NCBI GenBank assembly: GCA_015039365.1
Contig: WION01000154.1
Span: 1 to 64,000 of the forward strand
Reading direction: 5' to 3'
DNA length: 64,000 bases
DNA from: Amanita rubescens
Lineage: Eukaryota; Basidiomycota; Agaricomycetes; Agaricales; Amanitaceae
Position numbers and translations under genes: made by a program. Positions 48,379-59,900 of the stretch are shown piece by piece; the stretch's first letter is position 1; each line of letters begins with the position of its first letter. The notes under the pieces were generated by a model that saw only the letters and a program-made list of their open reading frames with translations, did not search any database and was not told the origin of the DNA.

Positions 48379-50003
48379 TAGTGATGTGCACGGCCCGGCT
48401 CGAAGCCGTCAAGCCCCGGCTGCCGGGCCCTCAAAGCCCGAGCCGAGCCGAGCCTTACTGAACGGCTCTGTAGAGCTCAGGGCTCGGCTTGCACTGGAGG
48501 AAGCCGTGAGCCGAGCCCTCAAGCCCCGGCTTTCCAGTGTCAATGTCGAACGAAGGTAGCCACATCCTCAGCTGTCCCCAGTTGGATCCAACGTGGCCTG
48601 CACGTCGAAATTTCGACGTGAATGATGGTCATGTGACGCGCGTCCGACTGCTCTCACAAGCGAGAGCTCGCCCGCTATGGGAGCCGTTTTGTTTCGCTTG
48701 CACAGCAGGAATGCGAGGAGGCGAGAGGAAGGACGAGAAAGGCCACACGAGGGGGGAACGGTTGGAGGATCGAAGTAAGTTCCTCGTGTTTTTCTCCTTC
48801 GTCCTCGCGCTACGGATTGACTGCAGCCGGTGGTGGACTTGATGTTCTTAGGTTCGTGTTTGAACACATGGAGACGCCTGGGATGCAAAGCGGAGTGACG
48901 AAAAGCAGGAATGCTTGCAGGCGATCTCGGGGACTAGTAACTACTCAATCACGAGTAGTGAGGTCAATTCTCCGGGCCTACAGCGCGTCCTGCTAGGATG
49001 GTGTTCCTGGGAAGGAGGTAAGCTTTCCCTTCTCCTTTTCTTCCCCTCTTTTGCTGACTGGCAGTGACCGCTCCTTACTAGGGTCTTACTCCGTCAATCG
49101 CAGGGACTCGGAAGCGAGTCCCACTCAATTTCCCACCTGCAGGCTGCACGAGGAGGAGAGAGGGAGCGGCTGTGTGAGGGACCAGCCTGTAAGTCCTTTA
49201 TCTCTCCTTATTCTTATGTTCGACTGTCATACAGGCGCAATAGTTTAAACAAGTTGACCGCCACGTCATTGAAGGGAGGGACTCATTTGAGTCCCGAATG
49301 TATTCGGAGAATTCGGACGAATTCTCCATTGTTTCAAAAACAACATTCAGCAAGCAGCGAGCTCAGGAGCTCAGGATCGAACTTGGCGCATTCGGACCCA
49401 CCACCCATTTGGACCAGCTGGAATATGGAAGAGGAGGGATATCAGAGTTGGCGACGAGTGCGTCTTCTTTCTCCACTGAGAAAGAGTACCGTTCTTCATG
49501 TACGGCGATACAAGGAACACGCGAGAAGCCGATTCATCTTCAAAGATCCCAAGAAATGGCAGGATGCGCTCGTGATTTAAAGATCGCCACATCAACGCTT
49601 CTCGACAGAAATCCTATCAAAAACAGCGAGGACGCATGGTTGGCGCAATTGGATTCAACAAAAAGCGGGAAAGTCGCAGGGTGTGGTGAGCGGTGTTTTT
49701 TTTCACTTCTCTTTTTTGCTCAAGTTATGTCAAGGTCCCGACTCAAGGTACAAGAACTGCTGAACCTCAACATGATGCATTGCAAGTAAGTACTCTCGTT
49801 ACCTCTCCCTCCCGTATTGTCCCGTTGCTCCTGGGCCCTGGCAAGCCCCGGCCTATACCAAGCCCCGGCCTGAGCCCGAGCCGGGCCTGAGCCGGCCGTG
49901 AGCCCTCCACTAGGGCCCGGCTTACATTTCTTGCAAGCCCGAGCCGGGTCAAGCCGAGCCCGAGCCCCGGCTTTTGAGCCGAGCCGGGCCCTGCACATCA
50001 CTA
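48379..50003. mobile_element. Non-autonomous hAT-like element 2 carrying a kinase exon
   Basis: The ends are tagtgatgtgcacggcccgg and, as complement on the right, tagtgatgtgcagggcccgg, with 8-bp target copies atggcaac. Both termini are packed with gagccgagccg/ccggctcgg repeats. The start tagtg and the subterminal composition match element 1, so both probably used a related transposase. The interior includes a fragment of a TKL kinase gene at 49371-49612 on the minus strand. It lies in the upstream terminal region of the larger transposon. Confidence 0.83.
49371..49612 (-). pseudogene. Captured TKL kinase exon inside hAT-like element 2
   Basis: Minus strand: an acceptor-like tttttgatag, then FCREALMWRSLNHERILPFL and VFLVSPYMKNGTLSQWRKK. 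These match exon 3 of the kinases at 14-20 kb (FCREALMWCSLRHNLVLPFI, VSPYMKNGTLAQWRK in kinase 1). The retained intron end shows capture of genomic DNA, not mRNA. The match fades after QWRKK into unrelated sequence. The fragment holds the helix-C Glu and hinge region only and cannot be a kinase by itself. Confidence 0.8.
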
Positions 50004-50011
50004 ATGGCAAC
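50004..50011. repeat. Right target-site duplication of nested hAT-like element 2
   Basis: atggcaac, partner of 48371-48378. Confidence 0.85.
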
Positions 50012-50130
50012 AATGCACCAGAGCCAAAAGGCCTGTCCGCCGTCCGGTTTTCCCAGTATCCTCACGGGCAAAAATGCCAGATTTTCGTCCGGACCTCAAA
50101 CAGACCGTCCGTGGGAATGTCGGGGGTCCT

Positions 50131-50138
50131 GTTCAAGG
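50131..50138. repeat. Right target-site duplication of the 9.6-kb transposon
   Basis: gttcaagg, partner of 40523-40530. Confidence 0.85.
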
Positions 50139-50524
50139 CCGCCATCCTTTAAACGACATCAGATGGTATCGAGCTCAAATGATGAATTGCGACGAAACAC
50201 CGCGCCTCGTGGCAATACCCCCAATCTTCTTGCCGCATACATGATGTCACATGCTGCATACTTGGGTTTTGGGAAATTTCGAACGCGCGCTGTTCATCTC
50301 ATGGTAGCATGTCAGTCTCGATACGTTTACCTTATATCAGATGCTAATGGCGGGCGACCCATGATGCATGATGAACTATGGCTACGTAACTTGCTGGAGC
50401 GACCCTTTGTACTGTGGATTTGGTCGAGTCAAGAAATACAGATGACGCTTCTGCAACTCGAATGATCACGACGCAAGGAACCCGAACGATTTCCTCCTAA
50501 GAAGAGATACCCTCTTACGATACA
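50139..50524. other. Flank of the transposon with an open plus-strand frame
   Basis: A plus-strand frame is open to a stop at 50465 (QMVSSSNDELRRN .. MHDELWLRNLLERPF). I recognise no domain and the frame starts inside the transposon end, so it is probably chance. Confidence 0.25.
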
Positions 50525-50700
50525 AGAACTAGGCGGTTATAGCTAGATCCGCATCGCTCGATACGATCGCTAGAAACTATCGATCGTGCGTGCTGCTCTG
50601 AATCTGCAAGTCTGAAACTCGCCGCACCGCATTTAATGCACTGCATGGCCAACGCCAAAGCGAAGCAAAGTGGCCTTTGTCGAGCTCCAAAGGCCGTAAC
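50525..50700 (+). mobile_element. SINE-like tRNA-derived repeat, copy 6
   Basis: Diverged plus-strand copy: ggcggttatagctag, ctcgatacgatcgctag, a B-box-like caagtctgaaactc. The T-run is lost. It is followed within 60 bp by copy 7. Confidence 0.45.
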
Positions 50701-50754
50701 GCATCTCGGGATCCGAGTCGGTATCATATAACAGTGGAAATACTTTTACGGTGC

Positions 50755-50940
50755 TTGAAGGGCAATTAGCTAAACAGTTACGGCGAATAGCAACCGCTTG
50801 AAACGATGGTTCATCTCGTCGTAGGCGCAGGTTCGAAATCCACTGAACTTATTGCCTTTTTTTGCCTTTAGGATGCACTAGTGTTGCGGATTCTCTAGTC
50901 CAAAACGCCTCATCTGCTAAAAGGCTACAATGCATCTAGG
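50755..50940 (+). mobile_element. SINE-like tRNA-derived repeat, copy 7
   Basis: The best copy. A box tagctaaacag near 50767, family block cgcttgaaacgatgg, B box ggttcgaaatcc near 50831, about 60 bp downstream, then tgcctttttttgcctttagg. The A-B spacing and both boxes fit an internal RNA polymerase III promoter. Confidence 0.65.
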
Positions 50941-50969
50941 AATTTATCTTACCGGATATGCCTTTAGGA

Positions 50970-51110
50970 CCAAGGGCCTGTAGTTGAAGGGCTATGGCCA
51001 CGGGTGACAATGGCTTGAGACGACTCTTCATCTCCCCTTCGAAGGCGCAGGTTTGACTCAACTTGCTGGCATCACTTTTCGTTTCTCTCCTAAATTTTAT
51101 CGGTGTCAAT
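50970..51110 (+). mobile_element. SINE-like tRNA-derived repeat, copy 8
   Basis: gggctatggccacgggtgac, ggcttgagacgactc, a diverged B box caggtttgactc, then ggcatcacttttcg. Same block order as copy 7. Confidence 0.58.
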
Positions 51111-51434
51111 ATCATAATGTTGATAGGTTGGTAGGCATCAAGTAAGTTGATATTGAATAGAATAGACGATTCTAGTATGTCCCCATTTCAACTCGACCAT
51201 TTTCAATTCGCCGCGATCATCGCCGTTGACGACCGTACGATGGTTGTTGAAGGCCAAATACGCCACAGTCTAACAGTTCATCTCAATGTTCTTTTAGACT
51301 ATCTGAATGCCTATACTGTGGCGTGCCTGAGAGGATGCCACCGGTCCCAACATGTCGTCGTCTTCGTTAACTAGGTCGCATTCGTTGAGCGTGCCCTGGA
51401 CCCAGATATCCAGAGCCTTTCTGTCACTACGGTC

Positions 51435-51655
51435 GAAGCTGTAAAAGGCTGCGGCGATAGACGCCTGAAACGATCTCTAGGAATTTCTGGATACCTGTTC
51501 CTAACGACTCAGGTTCAAATGCTGGCATTGCATTTTGGGGCTTCGGCCTTTGGGATGCTCCGACACGTCCACATGTGGCGAACGCGGATTCAACGGCACG
51601 GCGTCTATGTAGTACATGCTGCACCAAACGCCACGATGCATCTGATTACCTGAGG
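51435..51655 (+). mobile_element. SINE-like tRNA-derived repeat, copy 9
   Basis: aagctgtaaaaggctgcggc, cgcctgaaacgatctc, B box caggttcaaatgc, then gcattttggggcttcggcct and gggatgctcc, matching the downstream block of copies 4 and 5. Confidence 0.58.
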
Positions 51656-52394
51656 GGGTTCACTGTCACATACCTCTTCCGTCTTAACATAAGCATCTTA
51701 TCTTATCTACTGTGTAAATACAAATTGAAACTTTCACGGGCGAGTGTCTCCCTGTATCCCACCGGGTTAACAGTTATTTTAGCGTCCGCTACAATCATAA
51801 GGAATAAGATTAGCTGTACCGGTTCAGGAATGGCCGCAACTTTCTCGGCCTTCAGCCGTCTTCTCAACCCGCATAAGTATATTTGTTCATCTGACCTCGT
51901 TTTTCCTTCCTAGGCGCTCACGGTGTGCCTGAGTTCCTTCAATAAGGTTGAAAGCAATGCGCGAAATAGGATTGTTTGCGTGTCCGTACCTATGTACGTT
52001 TTGAATGGAGATTTGCCACGTCTTAGGATAGCCATTTAGAAGACACGAACCAGCTCAATACGCCAATGGAATCGCAATCTATTTAGTGCTAGACAGTTCT
52101 TCCCTTCACGTAAGTCACATTCGACTAAAACACCGCTAACAGGATTTACCAGTGATCGGACACCAACCATCGCAAATTAATCGGCCAATGACAAAACTTC
52201 GATGAGAAAATTCGTTTCATTATCATGAAGCGCATTAGTCAGATTACCACCTTCCAACGTAACATAACAAGAGAACAAAACAAAACAAAGGGTGCTAGCA
52301 GATACACGTGTGAGGAATCGTACATACACACACACTCGTACATCCCACTCCTACAACTTCAATACGTACAGGGCCGTCACTATCGTGAATCGTC
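51656..52394. other. Intergenic region
   Basis: No gene. It should contain the 3' UTR of the terpene synthase on the minus strand near its right end; an acac-rich stretch lies near 52325. Confidence 0.4.
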
Positions 52395-53669
52395 CTAAGC
52401 ATAAACTTCGTTCCCCAGCAGCTCCACAAGCCGGTACCGGGGGTGTGTAAAATGGAAACGAATATAACCAGACCAATTATCGAGGTGCTGGCCATACACG
52501 TTTGGATAAGTGGAAGCAAGCTGTTCAAGTTGCCGATAAGTATCGACAGCATCATTGACAGCCTGCTTGAATTCGTCGAGTTTATTAGTCTTGTGCGTCC
52601 TTGCACAAACGGAGATATAATTGGTAGTTTCCCCCGCTAATTCTTCTTTATAGAAGGACAGAATGTCACTAACATGTTGATCAGACAAGGAGTCTAAGGG
52701 AACAAGGAATAGAGTATCCTTACTTTCCGAGGTTCATAAATTGGACCATCGTCGACAGGCCCTGTTGGTCTTAATTAGGCACTGCCGCGGACAGAACAAA
52801 CGGAACTTACCGCCAAAAATATTTCTGGCGGGGTGTTTGTTGGGAACATCCAAAGACAGCACAACATAGAAAATCCCGACATGTCCCGCAGAGACTTGGC
52901 TAGGTTTAAACTGTTGGGCAACTATTTGAAGTCAAAATATGATCGTAACTGAGTCCTTGCCGAAAAAACTCACGTTTCCGTTCCTCATTTTGTATTCAAT
53001 CATGATGGACGTTATAAACGACATTGCACTGGAGCGCATCATGTCCGCCATGACGGGATCCCAATATTTGGGTAGTTCGGATAACAGACGTGAAAACACT
53101 GTCAGCACCGGATGCTCCTGTGGCACGCCGTGCACCAATCGGTTGTTAAAATCGCAGACGGGGCCCGGCTCGTCAGAAAATAGGTCGTCGAGATAAGACA
53201 TAATGGCAATGATGGCAGAAATGCACGTTCGAACGGGCATATCCTTTGTATTAAGATGCGTCCCAGACGTATAATAGTTGGCGATTTTCAAGTATGGCTC
53301 GATGGCCTTCCTGGTAGCCGGGTCGTGTATCGGGTATCCCAGCTGCAGGAGCTTTTCGCACGTAGCGTTGTGCAGCTCTTCGTCCACACTCAAACGTTTC
53401 ATTGACGCGTTGCATCTCCGGAACAGGTATGTAATCCCATCCTTAATTTCCTTCTTGGTGCCCTTCCATTACGAAATGAGCATGAGGCGTGGAATGAAAC
53501 ACAAATGGAGCCTTACCGTATGATGGACCTCTCTACGTTTCTCTTTCCGCAGGACGTTACGAGCAGACCATCTTATGAGAGGCGGTGCAGTGGGAGATGT
53601 TATGATGACCAGCGCCCTGGCTATAATCGCGGAAAGGACGAGAAGCGCGGCCACAGCCAGGAGAAACAT
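52395..53669 (-). CDS. TRI5-like terpene synthase with N-terminal membrane anchor
   Basis: Exons (complement) 53517-53669, 52974-53453, 52811-52921, 52724-52761 and 52395-52668 close in phase: 351 residues, a normal length for the trichodiene-synthase-like class I family. The metal-binding sites are present: YLDDLFSDE (D140, D141) and, after splicing, NDILSFYKE (261-269), the canonical NSE motif. A C-terminal RY (HPRYRL) fits the pyrophosphate sensor. Expected reaction: ionisation and cyclisation of farnesyl diphosphate to a sesquiterpene; the product cannot be read from sequence. Exon 1 adds a hydrophobic helix (MFLLAVAALLVLSAIIARAL) followed by a basic segment (RKEKRRE), unusual for this soluble family. 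If the last intron were ended at the first AG (52691), the motif would read SDILSFYKE after a nine-residue insertion; the acceptor at 52669 restores Asn. Confidence 0.85.
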
Positions 53670-55006
53670 GGTGAGAGAGCGTGAAGTAGCGAAGACTCCA
53701 ACCCAATGTGCAGGGGGAACAGTGATGGTTCAACCACGTATTATATCTTCACAGCAGACCACGATAAGTGAAAATAAAGGACTTATCATTTTGGGTTATC
53801 TCCACGTCATGCGTCTGTTATCGGGAACGATCTGGAGAACATACGCTTAATTGATTACGAACCTTTACGGAAACCTAGCGTCGCTTGAAGGCGTGGACGC
53901 AGGGGAATCAATTCAGTCGGAGGGCTGACCGCATAAGACACTACTCGACCCAAGATAGTAAACGGCGACACAGCCGGATGCGAGCAATATTTCTAAATTT
54001 GGACACCAAGGCGAGGACCTGCGTTAGTTGCAAAGGTATCCAGTGTTACAATCAGCGCTCCTTCTTTTCGGCAGGCCTTGTATTCCATGCGGCCGTAGAG
54101 AAACAAGGTATCCGAAAGAACGGCATAATGGCAGGGGACCGAGGCGTGATCTGGCGTGATACACGAGGCGTTGCGTAGGGGTACGCGCTCTCCATTTAGG
54201 CCGCCGGTGTCCCATGGCAGGTAAAATTTGCGACTAATATTCACTGGGAGGACACCAGTTAGGAAAACGAGGAGCTGTGCGGTTTTAGCTCTAACCATTC
54301 TGTTCGTCAATACCCCCTCAAATGCCTTCGCCTTCTCACTGGGGATGTAATGTTCGCTCAATGGAGCGAGGCCCGTTAGTTCCTATTAGTTCCCGCGTTC
54401 ATTTGTTGCTGTTCAGCAACACATGACTTGCTGAATCTGGACAAATCGGAGCCTCGAAAGCAGAGAGAGAACTGAGAAAATGTTCTTCCCCCTAATCGTA
54501 GTTTACCCTGAGTCACGTTGTGCCAACATGACCCTTCACAAACTAAGTTCATACCCAGAACAAGGGTACCAAGCCGAAAAGCCGACAACGTTTTCTGACC
54601 CTGACCGCAGAGCGCCGACTCTGTGGGTCCGTGTGTATCTACTAGTCGTCAAGGCTCTGTAAGTTTTTTCGACAGCTTCCAACTGCGAAGCAGTTAACTT
54701 CGTACAGGAACGAACAAGGATCAAATCTATCCATATGCACCGTGTAGATGGTTTGTTATCTGGGACTGTAAGCACGCGATCTCACCACATGGGCTCTCGC
54801 CCCATGGTTTGAGTTCGTTCTCAACATAAAGCTCGGCGCATATAGCAGTTGCAAGCCAGATGTGACGAACAAAAGAAGCTGCACCCTTGCAAATCGTGTA
54901 CAGGAAAGGGAACCAAGTTTATATGTCGTTTCATGATCTGCAGTTATATTAATGATACTCTATGCTATATCGATGTCTGCTATATCCAAAGTACATCATC
55001 GCTCAC
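53670..55006. other. Stretch with unrecognised minus-strand coding fragments
   Basis: Two minus-strand pieces look like real exons. About 54780-54920 reads LYTICKGAASFVRHIWLATA and AELYVENELKPWGESP; 54536-54775 reads SQLEAVEKTYRAL. A possible intron (gtgagatcg..ttacag) lies between them. A third frame runs 53993-54361. I recognise no family and could not make one model. They may be a decayed gene between the terpene synthase and LCB1. Confidence 0.35.
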
Positions 55007-56907
55007 TCACTTCTTTCTGCTCAGCGTTTTGATGAGCGCCGCCTTGACAACATTAACCGCTTTCTCTGTCTCCTTCTTGGAAAGCGCACTCGTCATGGCC
55101 AACCGGATGCTGGGGCGGGACTCCACCAGCTCTTGCCCACGCAGACGCTTCGCCTTTGTGATCATAACACCCTGCGATAAGCATTCTTCCACGACCTCCT
55201 GAAGAAGCCGTTCCTCCCCTTCGATATCCCATTCCCACCGACTTGCATCACGAGGCAAGATGGAGGTGGGGTTCGATGGCTTAGAAGAGCTCATTGGAGA
55301 TAATGCTGACAACGCTGAGTTGGGGTGTAAAAATGTGGATGACGTGGGTTGGCGGATGCAGATGTGTATGATAGGCGAGGCAGCATGTGACGGAACGGTG
55401 ATGCAGTCTAAGCGGTCAAGTATGGCACGTGCTGCGCGAATGTTGTCCTGCAGCTGAGTAAAGATGGACGGTGTGGAGCGAAACAAGCTAATGGCTTCTG
55501 ATCCACTAACAGAAAGAAGGGCTGGCATAGCAGCAGAGAAAACGAAAGAAAGGCCATTGATGCGCTAATAGAAACGTGTCTTAAACGTGTCACCTGCGAA
55601 CATGAGTGAAAGCCGGCATACCTGATGGTTAACCACTTCTTCGGAACCTGCACAGAATCCACCACAGGATGCGAGCCCAATAGCGACGCTTCCAATAAGC
55701 ATATCTATTCTCGATGCCTATCCGAAATCAGCACAACCCGGATGAAGACGTCACCGAGACGTACAGGAACGTTATAAAGCTCTGTTAGACCCCGACCTGT
55801 ACGTCCAACGGTTCCAAACGAGTAAGATTCATCCAAGATCAACCGATACTTGTGCTTGTATTTGAGTTCAATCTAACACATGTTGAACACCGATGACGAC
55901 AAGTTAAGGTAAGCAAGCATACCAGCTTCGGCAAATCGATCATAGCGCCATCCTTCTCAAAAACGCCCTCAGTAATAATGAATCGTCTTGTCAAAGGCTG
56001 GCGTCGCTTCTTGCGTTCCTTTTCGACGCTTTCTAAAACCTCTTCAAGGCTCTTGAGATCGTTATGGTCGTACCACCGTACTGTAGAGCGGGAAATCTGA
56101 ATACCCTTTTGAATGGCAAAGTTGACTCCGCGGTCAGCCACGATGATGTCTCCACGCTTGCAAAAGGCAGGGATAACAGAGGAGATAGTAGAAAAGCCCT
56201 GTGAGTAGAGAATGGACGCTTCCGTGCCCAGAAAATCCGCAATGTCCCGTTCGAGTTCCATATGGACGTCTAACAGATCATTAATAACAGTCTGGGCTTC
56301 GCATAATTCCACGCACCAAGAGTACCGTAGAATCCGGGGGGTCCACAACTTCCGAGGCCGTACTTGCGCAATATTTCAACCGCACGTAGCTTGATAGCCT
56401 CGTTGCCAGCCAAGCCAGTGAAGTTCAAACTAGAGAGGTTCGTTACCGCCTTTCCATTCAATAATTTTGGCTTGTGTCCATTCGGACCAGCGACGACTGG
56501 CACAGCGCCCAGTTCGTACTCTGCCCGTGTACTCAAAGGTTGTGCAAGCGGCTCAGGCGCCCACTCGTCCACTAGTTCGTCAATTTCCTGCACAGAGAGC
56601 ACGAATTTGCGCTCGTTAGTCTGCACCACCCTTCAGCAACGTAAACCCTACGAACCTTGTCAGTAAACCGAATAAAGTGTTTCTCCCCACGGTCAGCCTG
56701 CGTCCGGGACTGCAACAACGTCCGAATAGCGAATATGATAAGGATTAGCTCTAGCAAAGTTCTTCCTGGGTCGTTCTGGTGCGAGCTTTTAACGTATCGT
56801 TGGATGACGGCTGAACCAGGGAGCTTGTTGAATGTCGTTTCCATCGTTGCCAGCGAACGTGCGAGAAACTCGAGCATTGGCTCTAGCGTCGTTGATGTGT
56901 TTTCCAT
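55007..56907 (-). CDS. LCB1: Serine palmitoyltransferase subunit 1 (LCB1)
   Basis: Exons (complement) 56656-56907, 56317-56587, 55923-56269, 55765-55872, 55622-55717 and 55007-55564 close in phase and give 543 residues. LCB1 with LCB2 catalyses the first step of sphingolipid synthesis, condensing serine with palmitoyl-CoA in the ER membrane. Seen here: an N-terminal membrane segment ([15 protein letters not shown]), [91 protein letters not shown] and [11 protein letters not shown]. The catalytic PLP lysine is absent, as expected, because it resides in LCB2. The start at 56907 ([10 protein letters not shown]) gives the usual N-terminus. Nothing suggests decay. Confidence 0.93.
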
Positions 56908-59900
56908 GATGGTCTGGTTTTCTGGCTCGTGGTTTTCGTTCTTGCTCGCCAATGGCCTTGCGGACGGTGCGGAAAACGGCGAGCACAGGCGTGTCACAGT
57001 CAGCTATTTTGGGGTAGTCACGTATTATTACATAAGCAAAACGATGCTCGCTTGCGCTGGCCATTCCCACTGCCAGAGTATTGGCCAGACACAGGCTACA
57101 GCAACTGTTACATTGGGATCAAGCTGACAGCCAATGTTCTTTAGACCCTGCCTGTTGCTGTTTCTCGTGTGGACGAGTCTGCCTAGTCATCTCCGAATCC
57201 GTTTGACAGGACTTATCTGGGGATAATATCTGCGTTACATCATGATCGTCGCCAGTCTCAAAGTCGTCCTCCACAACCCCATGAGCTGTTCATCCCACAG
57301 GCCCACCTGCATTGATCTCCGACTGTAGTCAGCTTATATAATACGTTTAAAAGTTTTTGAGTGAGTTCTACGATCGAAAATGTTCAAATCCGCAAGCTTC
57401 TCGTTTATCGGACTCTAAGCAAGACGCGAAATGGACATCGGAGTCCGTGACCCACGAGTGCCCAAGACGTCCCGTCGCATGCACAAGCTATCGCTTATAG
57501 CCGCGGACAGCGCCAAACAGAGGACTGTTATCGGCCCACATCTTCCTTCCCCATCGAGTAAAAGGCAGGCACTAAACTAGTTCCAGTACTGCCCCGCGGT
57601 GATGCACCTAAGAGCATCAGCAACGACCCTGCTATAGTGCTTTCTATGTTTATCGGCGTAGGAATTATTGCAACCTTCTCCCGTTGACCGATGACGGCGG
57701 CCTATAGCTATATTGCTGCGCATCCCAGGCTATAACACGTTTCAACCATAATCTGCCATGTGTTTGATTTACAACAAAAACCGCCGCCGCCACCAGAAAC
57801 ACCACTGCGAGTTTCTCCAATTGGCTTCTATTCAATGCCTTACGACTCTTCCAGGCACTCACACGTCAAAACGTCAAACATGTCATTATCCCCATTACCC
57901 AGTGTCATATGATAGGTTCTTCGCCGACTGCGGCGATCCTGTCAGTGGGCACCGCCGGCACCAACTATCCCTCTTCTTGCCATATTTACGTATCCAAGGG
58001 GAGGCATCCCGTTGACAGGAGGCGGCTTCTTTATTGGGTAGTCATGGGTACTTAATAAGATGACCTACGTACGCGATGACTGGCCAATTAATCGTCGTGA
58101 TACATGTCCTTCACTTTCCGCCGAAAAAAAATGACGCGCAAACTCTTGTACTCATAGCCCGCGATGAACGATTCGGCTCTTGTGGTATTTTCTCGACAAG
58201 GACGATTTCTGTAAGAACCAAAAAACATGGATTCAGGAGTTATGAGATATGGCGTGGATGCGAATACCAAGATGGTGCATCAGAAGGCGCTCCGGAGGTA
58301 AAAAATACCATCCAACTCGCGCCCTATGCGGACAGATGCCGTGACGTAGGCCCGAGGTAATATCACACTTCGGATTGAATTCTCCGATCCGAAATCCTTT
58401 CAATGCCGCACCGAAAGATGATAGACGGGTTCACACGCACTGTTATCTGATAACCTTCTGTCCTCAACGCAGATGTATTGAACGACCCGATAAATCTCGG
58501 ACTCAGCCTTACTCTTGCCAGATCAATCACCAGGATTCGACGGGAAGAGGAAAAATATGGTTTTGACGTACTTATGAAATAAATCATTATAGAAGGTGGC
58601 ATGTTCCAAACAAGAGCACCAGCATCATTCAGAATAGGACCCCTTAGTCCTGTTGCCACTGCTTCGGTACAGGAGAGAAATAGCAGTACAAAAGCACATT
58701 TACCGATTTGATGCTGTACAGATGGATGGAGGGCATCTTTTATGTGTATTTTGACTCAAGCGCGTCAAACCCGGATAGCAATGCAATGACCTGGCTTCCA
58801 GTGAGTTATACATATGTGGTACGCAAAGTTCACGACCGATCCTGCATCCATAAATGTCACTCCATCCCAAAGTACACCGTCGGGCGCACGAGGATAACCA
58901 GGAAGCAGTGAGAGTTCCTAGGCAAGCAACATTGACTGCAGCTGAGCTCCCAAGCCCAGATCGTGAAAATGTGGTTGTCTTTAGCCGCTGCAATTGTGCC
59001 GGCCCATCCACCCTGACATATGTGGGGTAGTGCTGCGAAGAAGCATGCGTCCTTGACATGAACAACGTGAGTTGCTTATTGGGTATCTGGTTCAGACGCC
59101 ACGGCATGGCGGTGGCGTTTCCCGACTTTGTCAAAAGGCCTGTTTGAAACACGCATAGCCTCATGGGCCATCGTTCAGTCGGCATCTCCCAGTTGGGATG
59201 GCTTCGTTGGGATGGCTACTGGCAAGAAAGACCAGGGGACAGGTAGGGATAACCTTTTCCCCAAATTCACGCCTGAAAACTGCAGATGATCGGTACAGCT
59301 TTGCATCGTATTACCCGTTGGTCAACAAGTTTAGCAGGTGAACCTGTTGAAATGAAATGCGTTAATTAAATTTACCGACGCTTCGTGACAAACGAGTGAC
59401 CGTACTAGTTGTTGCCGCTGCCTGGACATCCAGAACCACATCGGTCCCGATAGGAGGGAGACACCTTGAAGTCCCAACTTCTACTCGATGGAATTTGAGC
59501 CAATATGCACCACTCTATCTTAAAGCGAGACGGAGCCGCAACACCGCACGGTCTATTGATCTGCCGGGTGAACTAGCGACAAGCTGTGATACAAGAGGAC
59601 TCCTCCTACGTGAGTTTGGATGTTGATTATGACGAATGCCTGTGAGCCTGGGATGGTCGATGAACGTTGAACCTTTACCCTTAGTCACATCTTACTATAA
59701 CAAATATGCATTGATCCACCCAATTGTTGTACAGTTATGGCGATTGTGTTACAACGTAGTCATAGTCGAGGCGATATTACGAGACGTTTAGGGGGGGCTG
59801 CACTTGCAACTGTCACGTCTCAGTTAATCTACTGATACTTCATAAGAAACAGGGAACGTGCCTGTCACCGCATTTAGAGGCACCGCCAGCTTTGGTGCAG

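Larger units (their letters stand above)
40531..50130 (-). mobile_element. Large TIR DNA transposon with Ulp1-transposase gene
   Basis: The ends are inverted repeats: aggacccccga at 40531-40541 and tcggggtcct-type sequence (tcggggg then tcct) ending at 50130. They are flanked by the 8-bp duplication gttcaagg. The palindrome GTCCGGAC occurs near both ends (40591, 40626, 40667; 48319, 50087). The element is 9600 bp; without its two nested insertions and their duplicated sites it is about 6.4 kb. It carries one large minus-strand gene. An 8-bp target duplication, a DDE-type transposase with a His/Lys-containing insertion and a Ulp1 domain point to the P-element/KDZ (Kyakuja-Dileera-Zisupton) group of superfamilies; I cannot decide between them by eye. 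Confidence 0.85.

Noticed and set aside
58700..59185. SGLGSSAAVNVA motif suggesting a GHMP kinase such as phosphomevalonate kinase
   Set aside because: Only the glycine-rich loop resembles the family. Flanking residues and the other GHMP motifs are missing and nearby frames do not splice into a match.
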